The notes beneath the pieces are model-generated. The model was given only the letters and a program-made list of their open reading frames with translations, had not been told where the DNA came from and did no database searches. Made by a program: the position numbers and the translations under genes. Below are positions 54,347-64,000 of a stretch of 64,000 nt of DNA, piece after piece (position 1 is the stretch's first letter; every line of letters starts with the position of its first letter). The stretch comes from Watersipora subatra (lineage: Eukaryota; Bryozoa; Gymnolaemata; Cheilostomatida; Watersiporidae), in contig NC_088715.1 in NCBI RefSeq assembly GCF_963576615.1, positions 25,734,263 to 25,798,262 on the forward strand, given 5' to 3'.

Positions 54347-54645
54347 AAGCCGAACACACTAACCGAATGCACCACAGAGAAAAGATATCAGACTATTTAA
54401 TCTGTGAAACGAGCATGACAACAAATAATTTGCTGGTTTTTAATACTGCTTCTATTAAAATTAAAAACAATCATCAATAGCAGAAATTCAACTACCAACT
54501 GTTCGGTTAGCAAACGATCGTGCTACCGACATGCGCCAAAAAGACGAGATGTCAGAATATATTTAATCTGTGAAATGAGCAATACTAAAATTTATTTTCA
54601 AGAGTTATCAGAGTCACTGTGCCAAAATTATAAGGGCTCATCCCT

Positions 54646-54701
<56 letters not shown>

Positions 54702-55307
54702 ACCACAGAGACAAGATATCAGACTATTTAATCTGTGAAACGAGCATGACAACAAATCATTTGCTGCTTTTTTAATACTGCTTCTATTAAAATTAAAAAC
54801 AATCGTCAATGGCAGAAATTCAACTACCAACTGTTCGGTTACCAACCGAACGTGCTACCGCCATGCACCACAAAGATAACATGGCAGAATACCTAATCTG
54901 TTAAACGAGCATGACAAAAGTTTTAAGTACAAGAGATATAATACTGACAGTGCCAAAATTATTAGGGCTCGTCCCTGGGTGGGCTTGAACCACCAACTTT
55001 TCGATTAACAGCCGAATGCATTAACCGATTTAGTGACAGAGACATCGTATCAGACAATTGAATCTGTGAAACGAGCATGACAACAAATCATTTGCTGGTT
55101 TTTAATACTGCTTCTATTAAAATTAAAAACAATCGTCAATGGCGGAAATTCAACTACCAACTGTTCGGTTAGCAAACGATCGTGCTACCGACATGCGCCA
55201 AAAAGACCACATGTCAGAATATATTTAATCGTTGAAACGAGCAATGCTAAAAATTATTTTCAAGACTTACAATAGTGCATGTACCAAAATTATAATGGCT
55301 TGTCCCT

Positions 55308-55350
<43 letters not shown>

Positions 55351-55638
55351 ACTAACTGATTGCACCACACAGACAAGATATCAGACTATTTAACCTGTGA
55401 AACGAGCATGACAACAAATCATTTGCTGCTTTTTTAATACTGCTTCTATTAAAATTAAAAACAATCATCAATGACAAAATTCAACTACCAACTGTTCGGT
55501 TACCAACCGAACGTGCTACCGCCATGCACCACAAAGATAACATGGCAGAATATATTTAATCTGTGAACTGAGCAACACTAAAATTTGTTTTCAAGAGTCT
55601 TCTTAGTGATTGTGCCAAAATAATAAGGGCTCATCCCT

Positions 55639-55670
<32 letters not shown>

Positions 55671-55745
55671 AAGCCGAACACACTAACCGAATGCACCACA
55701 GAGAAAAGATATCAGACTATTTAATCTGTGAAACGAGCATGACAA
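50119..55745. repeat. 5629-bp tandem HOR, second copy (17 monomers)
   Basis: This is the second copy of the 44490-50115 repeat, starting at its right edge. tRNA units have left edges at 50335, 50666, 50997, 51327, 51659, 51990, 52321, 52652, 52984, 53315, 53646, 53977, 54308, 54639, 54970, 55301 and 55632. A few single-base differences separate the copies, for example CAATCATCAACACC near 47517 against CAATCGTCAACACC near 53146, and GAGTTATAA against GAGATATAA in the 54970 linker. Confidence 0.86.
54639..54712 (-). tRNA. tRNA-Asn: tRNA-Asn(GUU)-like, L3 monomer, 5629-bp HOR copy 2
   Basis: This is the counterpart of 49010, 5629 bp downstream, with the same tRNA body. Confidence 0.8.
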
Positions 55746-55962
55746 CAAATAATTTGCTGGTTTTTAATACTGCTTCTATTAAAATTAAAAACAATCATCA
55801 ATAGCAGAAATTCAACTACCAACTGTTCGGTTAGCAAACGATCGTGCTACCGACATGCGCCAAAAAGACGAGATGTCAGAATATATTTAATCTGTGAAAT
55901 GAGCAATACTAAAATTTATTTTCAAGAGTTATCAGAGTCACTGTGCCAAAATTATAAGGGCT

Positions 55963-55969
55963 CATCCCT

Positions 55970-56025
<56 letters not shown>

Positions 56026-56036
56026 ACCACAGAGAC
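55963..56036 (-). tRNA. tRNA-Asn: tRNA-Asn(GUU)-like, L3 monomer
   Basis: The tRNA body is the same as 43712, at offset 12251. It lies just right of the end of the 5629-bp tandem repeat. Confidence 0.8.
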
Positions 56037-56631
56037 AAGATATCAGACTATTTAATCTGTGAAACGAGCATGACAACAAATCATTTGCTGCTTTTTTAAT
56101 ACTGCTTCTATTAAAATTAAAAACAATCGTCAATGGCAGAAATTCAACTACCAACTGTTCGGTTACCAACCGAACGTGCTACCGCCATGCACCACAAAGA
56201 TAACATGGCAGAATACCTAATCTGTTAAACGAGCATGACAAAAGTTTTAAGTACAAGAGTTATAATACTGACAGTGCCAAAATTATTAGGGCTCGTCCCT
56301 GGGTGGGCTTGAACCACCAACTTTTCGATTAACAGCCGAATGCATTAACCGATTTAGTGACAGAGACATCGTATCAGACAATTGAATCTGTGAAACGAGC
56401 ATGACAACAAATCATTTGCTGGTTTTTAATACTGCTTCTATTAAAATTAAAAACAATCGTCAATGGCGGAAATTCAACTACCAACTGTTCGGTTAGCAAA
56501 CGATCGTGCTACCGACATGCGCCAAAAAGACCACATGTCAGAATATATTTAATCGTTGAAACGAGCAATGCTAAAAATTATTTTCAAGACTTACAATAGT
56601 GCATGTACCAAAATTATAATGGCTTGTCCCT

Positions 56632-56674
<43 letters not shown>

Positions 56675-57265
56675 ACTAACTGATTGCACCACACAGACAA
56701 GATATCAGACTATTTAACCTGTGAAACGAGCATGACAACAAATCATTTGCTGCTTTTTTAATACTGCTTCTATTAAAATTAAAAACAATTGTCAATGCCA
56801 GAAGTTCAACCACCAACTGTTCGGTTACCAAACGATCGTGCTACCGACATGTGCCAAAAAGACCACATGTCAGAATATATTTAATCGCTGAAATGAGCAA
56901 TGCTAAAAATTATTTTCAAGACTTACAATAGTGCATGTACCAAAATTATAAGGGCTCATCCCTAGGTGGGCTTGAACCATCAACCTTTCGGTTAACAACC
57001 GAACGCACTAACCGATTGCACCACAGAGACAAGATATCAGACTATTTAATCTGTGAAACGAGCATGACAACAAAACATTTGCTGGTTTTTAATACTATTT
57101 CTATTAAAATTAAAAACAATCGTCAACACCAGAAGTTCAACCACCAACTGTTCGGTTACCAACCGAACGTGCTACCGCCATGCACCACAAAGATAACATG
57201 GCAGAATATATTTAATCTGTGAAATGAGCAACACTAAAATTTGTTTTCAAGAGTTTTCTTAGTGA

Positions 57266-57294
57266 TTGTGCCGAAATTATAAGGGCTCATCCCT

Positions 57295-57335
<41 letters not shown>

Positions 57336-57625
57336 ACGCTAACCGAATGCACCACAGAGAAAAGATATCAGACTATTTAATCTGTGAAACGAGCATGACA
57401 ACAAATCATTTGCCTGTTTTTAATACTGCTTCTATTAAAATTAAAAACAATCGTCAACACCAGAAGTTCAACCACCAACTGTTCGGTTACCAACCGAACG
57501 TGCTACCGCCATGCACCACAAAGATAACATGGCAGAATATATTTAATCTGTGAAATGAGCAACACTAAAATTTGTTTTCAAGAGTTTTCTTAGTGATTGT
57601 GCCGAAATTATAAGGGCTCATCCCT

Positions 57626-57666
<41 letters not shown>

Positions 57667-57927
57667 ACGCTAACCGAATGCACCACAGAGAAAAGATATC
57701 AGACTATTTAATCTGTGAAACGAGCATGACAACAAATCATTTGCCTGTTTTTAATACTGCTTCTATTAAAATTAAAAACAATCGTCAATGGCAGAAATTC
57801 AACTACCAACTGTTCGGTTAGCAAACGATCGTGCTACCGACATGCGCCAAAAAGACGAGATGTCAGAATATATTTAATCTGTGAAATGAGCAATACTAAA
57901 ATTTATTTTCAAGAGTTATCAGAGTCA
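57266..57927. repeat. Single-monomer tandem duplication
   Basis: Two adjacent monomers both carry the GCCGAAATT linker and TTTGCCTG spacer variants that occur once per HOR elsewhere (40711, 45015, 50644, 60578). The first has the CAACACCAGAAG half-B start of its left neighbour and the second a CAATGGCAG start. The extra unit therefore arose by recombination in the conserved ATTAAAAACAATCGTCAA stretch between halves. Confidence 0.82.
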
Positions 57928-57977
57928 CTGTGCCAAAATTATAAGGGCTCATCCCTGGGTGGGCTTGAACCACCAAG

Positions 57978-58012
<35 letters not shown>

Positions 58013-58286
58013 ACCACAGAGACAAGATATCAGACTATTTAATCTGTGAAACGAGCATGACAACAAATCCTTTGCTGCTTTTTTAATACCGCTTCTATTA
58101 AAATTAAAAACAATCGTCAATGGCAGAAATTCAACTACCAACTGTTCGGTTACCAACCGAACGTGCTACCGCCAAGCACCACAAAGATAACACGGCAGAA
58201 TACCTAATCTGTGAAATGAGCAAGGCTAAAAATTATTTTCAAGACTTACAATAGCGCATGTACCAAAATTATAATGGCTTGTCCCT

Positions 58287-58329
<43 letters not shown>

Positions 58330-58957
58330 ACTAACTGATTGCACCACACAGACAAGATATCAGACTATTTAACCTGTGAAACGAGCATGACAACAAATCA
58401 TTTGCTGCTTTTTTAATACTGCTTCTATTAAAATTAAAAACAATTGTCAATGCCAGAAGTTCAACCACCAACTGTTCGGTTACCAAACGATCGTGCTTCG
58501 GACATGTGCCAAAAAGACCACATGTCAGAATATATTTAATCGTTGAAACGAGCAATGCTAAAAATTATTTTCAAGACTTACAATAGTGCATGTACCAAAA
58601 TTATAAGGGCTCGTCCCTAGGTGGGCTTGAACCATCAACCTTTCGGTTAACAACCGAACGCACTAACCGATTGCACCACAGAGACAAGATATCAGACTAT
58701 TTAATCTGTGAAACGAGCATGACAACAAAACATTTGCTGGTTTTTACTACTATTTCTATTAAAATTAAAAACAATCGTCAACGCCAGAAGTTCAACCACC
58801 AACTGTTCGGTTACCAACCGAACGTGCTACCGCCATGCACCACAAAGATAACATGGCAGACTATATTAAATCTGTGAAATGAGCAACACTAAAATTTGTT
58901 TTCAAGAGTTTTCTTAGTGATTGTGCCAAAATTATAAGGGCTCATCCCTGGGTGGGA

Positions 58958-58990
<33 letters not shown>

Positions 58991-59611
58991 ACGCTAACCG
59001 AATTCACCACAGAGACAAGATATCAGACTATTTAATCTGTGAAACGAGCATGACAACAAATCATTTGCTGCTTTTTTAATACTGCTTCTATTAAAATTAA
59101 AAACAATCGTCAATGGCAGAAATTCAACTACCAACTGTTCGGTTACCAACCGAACGTGCTACCGCCATGCACCACAAAGATAACATGGCAGAATACCTAA
59201 TCTGTTAAACGAGCATGACAAAAGTTTTAAGTACAAGAGTTATAATACTGACAGTGCCAAAATTATTAGGGCTCGTCCCTGGGTGGGCTTGAACCACCAA
59301 CTTTTCGATTAACAGCCGAATGCATTAACCGATTTAGTGACAGTGACATCGTATCAGACAATTGAATCTGTGAAACGAGCATGACAACAAATCATTTGCT
59401 GGTTTTTAATACTGCTTCTATTAAAATTAAAAACAATCGTCAATGGCGGAAATTCAACTACCAACTGTTCGGTTAGCAAACGATCGTGCTACCGACATGC
59501 GCCAAAAAGACCACATGTCAGAATATATTTAATCGTTGAAACGAGCAATGCTAAAAATTATTTTCAAGACTTACAATAGTGCATGTACCAAAACTATAAT
59601 GGCTTGTCCCT

Positions 59612-59654
<43 letters not shown>

Positions 59655-59943
59655 ACTAACTGATTGCACCACACAGACAAGATATCAGACTATTTAACCT
59701 GTGAAACGAGCATGACAACAAATCATTTGCTGCTTTTTTAATACTGCTTCTATTAAAATTAAAAACAATTGTCAATGCCAGAAGTTCAACCACCAACTGT
59801 TCGGTTACCAAACGATCGTGCTACCGACATGTGCCAAAAAGACCACATGTCAGAATATATTTAATCGTTGAAACGAGCAATGCTAAAAATTATTTTCAAG
59901 ACTTACAATAGTGCATGTACCAAAATTATAAGGGCTCATCCCT

Positions 59944-59944
<1 letters not shown>

Positions 59945-59986
<42 letters not shown>

Positions 59987-60606
59987 ACTAACTGATTGCA
60001 CCACACAGACAAGATATCAGACTATTTAACCTGTGAAACGAGCATGACAACAAATCATTTGCTGCTTTTTTAATACTGCTTCTATTAAAATTAAAAACAA
60101 TTGTCAATGCCAGAAGTTCAACCACCAACTGTTCGGTTACCAAACGATCGTGCTACCGACATGTGCCAAAAAGACCACATGTCAGAATATATTTAATCGC
60201 TGAAACGAGCAATGCTAAAAATTATTTTCAAGACTTACAATAGTGCATGTACCAAAATTATAAGGGCTCATCCCTAGGTGGGCTTGAACCATCAACCTTT
60301 CGGTTAACAACCGAACGCACTAACCGATTGCACCACAGAGACAAGATATCAGACTATTTAATCTGTGAAACGAGCATGACAACAAAACATTTGCTGGTTT
60401 TTAATACTATTTCTATTAAAATTAAAAACAATCGTCAACACCAGAAGTTCAACCATTAACTGTTCGGTTACCAACCGAACGTGCTACCGCCATGCACCAC
60501 AAAGATAACATGGCAGAATATATTTAATCTGTGAAATGAGCAACACTAAAATTTGTTTTCAAGAGTTTTCTTAGTGATTGTGCCGAAATTATAAGGGCTC
60601 ATCCCT

Positions 60607-60647
<41 letters not shown>

Positions 60648-60958
60648 ACGCTAACCGAATGCACCACAGAGAAAAGATATCAGACTATTTAATCTGTGAA
60701 ACGAGCATGACAACAAATCATTTGCCTGTTTTTAATACTGCTTCTATTAAAATTAAAAACAATCGTCAATAGCAGAAATTCAACTACCAACTGTTCGGTT
60801 AGCAAACGATCGTGCTACCGACATGCGCCAAAAAGACGAGATGTCAGAATATATTTAATCTGTGAAATGAGCAATACTAAAATTTATTTTCAAGAGTTAT
60901 CAGAGTCACTGTGCCAAAATTATAAGGGCTCATCCCTGGGTGGGCTTGAACCACCAAG

Positions 60959-60993
<35 letters not shown>

Positions 60994-61267
60994 ACCACAG
61001 AGACAAGATATCAGACTATTTAATCTGTGAAACGAGCATGACAACAAATCCTTTGCTGCTTTTTTAATACCGCTTCTATTAAAATTAAAAACAATCGTCA
61101 ATGGCAGAAATTCAACTACCAACTGTTCGGTTACCAACCGAACGTGCTACCGCCAAGCACCACAAAGATAACACGGCAGAATACCTAATCTGTGAAATGA
61201 GCAAGGCTAAAAATTATTTTCAAGACTTACAATAGCGCATGTACCAAAATTATAATGGCTTGTCCCT

Positions 61268-61310
<43 letters not shown>

Positions 61311-61938
61311 ACTAACTGATTGCACCACACAGACAAGATATCAGACTATTTAACCTGTGAAACGAGCATGACAACAAATCATTTGCTGCTTTTTTAATAC
61401 TGCTTCTATTAAAATTAAAAACAATTGTCAATGCCAGAAGTTCAACCACCAACTGTTCGGTTACCAAACGATCGTGCTTCGGACATGTGCCAAAAAGACC
61501 ACATGTCAGAATATATTTAATCGTTGAAACGAGCAATGCTAAAAATTATTTTCAAGACTTACAATAGTGCATGTACCAAAATTATAAGGGCTCGTCGCTA
61601 GGTGGGCTTGAACCATCAACCTTTCGGTTAACAACCGAACGCACTAACCGATTGCACCACAGAGACAAGATATCAGACTATTTAATCTGTGAAACGAGCA
61701 TGACAACAAAACATTTGCTGGTTTTTACTACTATTTCTATTAAAATTAAAAACAATCGTCGACGCCAGAAGTTCAACCACCAACTGTTCGGTTACCAACC
61801 GAACGTGCTACCGCCATGCACCACAAAGATAACATGGCAGACTATATTAAATCTGTGAAATGAGCAACACTAAAATTTGTTTTCAAGAGTTTTCTTAGTG
61901 ATTGTGCCAAAATTATAAGGGCTCATCCCTGGGTGGGA

Positions 61939-61971
<33 letters not shown>

Positions 61972-62592
61972 ACGCTAACCGAATTCACCACAGAGACAAG
62001 ATATCAGACTATTTAATCTGTGAAACGAGCATGACAACAAATCATTTGCTGCTTTTTTAATACTGCTTCTATTAAAATTAAAAACAATCGTCAATGGCAG
62101 AAATTCAACTACCAACTGTTCGGTTACCAACCGAACGTGCTACCGCCATGCACCGCAAAGATAACATGGCAGAATACCTAATCTGTTAAACGAGCATGAC
62201 AAAAGTTTTAAGTACAAGAGTTATAATACTGACAGTGCCAAAATTATTAGGGCTCGTCCCTGGGTGGGCTTGAACCACCAACTTTTCGATTAACAGCCGA
62301 ATGCATTAACCGATTTAGTGACAGTGACATCGTATCAGACAATTGAATCTGTGAAACGAGCATGACAACAAATCATTTGCTGGTTTTTAATACTGCTTCT
62401 ATTAAAATTAAAAACAATCGTCAATGGCGGAAATTCAACTACCAACTGTTCGGTTAGCAAACGATCGTGCTACCGACATGCGCCAAAAAGACCACATGTC
62501 AGAATATATTTAATCGTTGAAACGAGCAATGCTAAAAATTATTTTCAAGACTTACAATAGTGCATGTACCAAAACTATAATGGCTTGTCCCT

Positions 62593-62635
<43 letters not shown>

Positions 62636-63255
62636 ACTAACTGATTGCACCACACAGACAAGATATCAGACTATTTAACCTGTGCAACGAGCATGACAAC
62701 AAATCATTTGCTGCTTTTTTAATACTGCTTCTATTAAAATTAAAAACAATTGTCAATGCCAGAAGTTCAACCACCAACTGTTCGGTTACCAAACGATCGT
62801 GCTACCGACATGTGCCAAAAAGACCACATGTCAGAATATATTTAATCGTTGAAACGAGCAATGCTAAAAATTATTTTCAAGACTTACAATAGTGCATGTA
62901 CCAAAATTATAAGGGCTCATCCCTAGGTGGGCTTGAACCATCAACCTTTCGGTTAACAACTGAACGCACTAACCGATTGCACCACAGAGACAAGATATCA
63001 GACTATTTAATCTGTGAAACGAGCATGACAACAAAACATTTGCTGGTTTTTAATACTATTTCTATTAAAATTAAAAACAATCGTCAACACCAGAAGTTCA
63101 ACCACCAACTGTTCGGTTACCAACCGAACGTGCTACCACCATGCACCACAAAGATAACATGGCAGAATATATTTAATCTGTGAAATGAGCAACACTAAAA
63201 TTTGTTTTCAAGAGTTTTCTTAGTGATTGTGCCGAAATTATAAGGGCTCATCCCT

Positions 63256-63296
<41 letters not shown>

Positions 63297-63586
63297 ACGC
63301 TAACCGAATGCACCACAGAGAAAAGATATCAGACTATTTAATCTGTGAAACGAGCATGACAACAAATCATTTGCTGGTTTTTAATACTGCTTCTATTAAA
63401 ATTAAAAACAATCGTCAATAGCAGAAATTCAACTACCAACTGTTCGGTTAGCAAACGATCGTGCTACCGACATGTGCCAAAAAGACGACATGTCAGAATA
63501 TATTTAATCGTTGAAACGAGCAATGCTAAAAATTATTTTCAAGACTTACAATAGTGCATGTACCAAAATTATAAGGGCTCGTCCCT

Positions 63587-63627
<41 letters not shown>

Positions 63628-63920
63628 ACGCTAACCGATTGCACCACAGAGACAAGATATCAGACTATTTAATCTGTGAAACGAGCATGACAACAAATCA
63701 TTTGCTGCTTTTTAATACTATTTCCCTTAAAATTAAAAACAATCGTCAATGCCAGAAATTCAACCACCAACTGTTCGGTTACCAAACGATCGTGCTACCG
63801 ATATGTGCCAAAAAGACGACATGTCAGAATATATTTAATCGTTGAAACGAGCAATGCTAAAAGTTATTTTCAAGACTTACAATAGTGCATGTACCAAAAT
63901 TATAAGGGCTCGTCCCTGGT

Positions 63921-63973
<53 letters not shown>

Positions 63974-64000
63974 ACCACAGAGACAAGATATCAGACTATT
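59945..64000. repeat. HOR segment, right end of window
   Basis: From about 60247 the sequence matches 50313-53995 at offset 9934. tRNA units have left edges at 59937, 60269, 60600, 60931, 61261, 61593, 61924, 62255, 62586, 62918, 63249, 63580 and 63911. The first monomer (59937) repeats the type of its left neighbour but continues into the 44374-type half B, so a recombination join lies near its left edge. The array continues past 64000. Confidence 0.85.

Larger units (their letters stand above)
55745..59945. repeat. HOR segment with an extra tandem monomer
   Basis: The left part matches 43490-45160 at offset 12251. After one extra monomer the match continues at offset 12582, a shift of exactly 331 bp. 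tRNA units have left edges at 55963, 56294, 56625, 56957, 57288, 57619, 57950, 58280, 58612, 58943, 59274 and 59605. The extra monomer is the pair 57288/57619, which share the GCCGAAATT linker variant and the TTTGCCTG spacer variant. Confidence 0.83.
1..64000. repeat. tRNA-Asn satellite array, ~331-bp monomer, ~194 units
   Basis: The window is a continuous head-to-tail tandem array with no interruption. Each monomer holds, on the minus strand, a 74-nt tRNA-Asn(GUU)-like sequence (half A), then AT-rich spacer, then a decayed tRNA-like sequence (half B). Steps between successive tRNA units are almost all 330-332 bp; a few are 327-329 bp through small indels. Five linker classes upstream (plus-strand sense) of half A recur and define monomer types: L1 ends CAATAGTGCATGTACC, L2 TTCTTAGTGATTGTGCC, L3 TCAGAGTCACTGTGCC, L4 ATAATACTGACTGTGCC, L5 TCATAGTGACTGTGCC. 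There are no poly-A tails or target-site duplications around units, so these are not separate SINE insertions. The array runs off both ends of the window. Confidence 0.97.

Noticed and set aside
1-64000. Dozens of plus-strand open frames of 60-108 codons encoding GLEPPTFRLTAERANRL-type peptides
   Set aside because: They are antisense translations of the tRNA-Asn and its spacer, repeat with the monomer, often begin at TTG or CTG rather than ATG, and end in different frames after small indels. This peptide is a known type of antisense-tRNA artefact.
1-64000. CRISPR array
   Set aside because: Repeats are 331 bp, contiguous and diverged, with no short repeat/unique spacer pattern; the sequence is eukaryotic tRNA.
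1-64000. tRNA-derived SINE family
   Set aside because: Units are strictly head-to-tail at fixed spacing in one orientation with no A-rich tail, no LINE-like 3' end and no target-site duplications.
2860-64000. HOR copies as assembly duplication artefacts
   Set aside because: Not excluded. Copies differ by scattered substitutions and have different, internally consistent joins, which favours real duplications; very similar blocks such as F1/F2 remain the most suspect without read support.
1-64000. Bacterial or organelle tRNA array
   Set aside because: The tRNA body matches the eukaryotic cytosolic tRNA-Asn as I recall it, CCA is not encoded, and the T-run and internal boxes fit RNA polymerase III.

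Overview
The whole 64 kb window is one uninterrupted head-to-tail satellite array. Its monomer is about 331 bp, and each monomer carries a tRNA-Asn(GUU)-like gene on the minus strand. By reading phase I count 194 of these 74-nt tRNA units, one every 327-332 bp from 37 to 63984, all in the same orientation. Neither edge of the array is in the window. I see no protein gene, no unique sequence and no dispersed mobile element. The best copies match, from memory, the standard animal-type tRNA-Asn at every base except a G-to-A change at T-loop position 57. They lack an encoded CCA, carry A-box and B-box promoters and have a short T run 3' of the gene. This points to a eukaryotic nuclear genome; I cannot name the species.

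Layout. Positions 1-2860 are mixed monomers. About 2860-19650 holds three near-identical higher-order repeat (HOR) copies of 18, 15 and 18 monomers. About 19650-24800 is a rearranged, more diverged continuation. About 24800-37940 follows a five-monomer cycle, with four-monomer versions where one is lost. About 37940-64000 is a set of recent large tandem duplications (offsets 4304, 5629, 6953 and 2981 bp) built from the same cycle, with chimeric monomers at the joins.

Each 331-bp monomer is itself an old dimer of about 164 + 167 bp. Half A holds the recognisable tRNA-Asn. Half B holds a decayed second tRNA-Asn copy that aligns without gaps (46 of 59 bases in the pair I counted) and shares its 5' flank. 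Most copies are probably pseudogenes, but about a dozen could fold and be transcribed. Several of the commonest departures from the standard gene are CpG-to-TpG/CpA changes, consistent with past DNA methylation. Many short open frames run through the array. They are antisense readings of the tRNA and its spacer, and I do not annotate them as genes.
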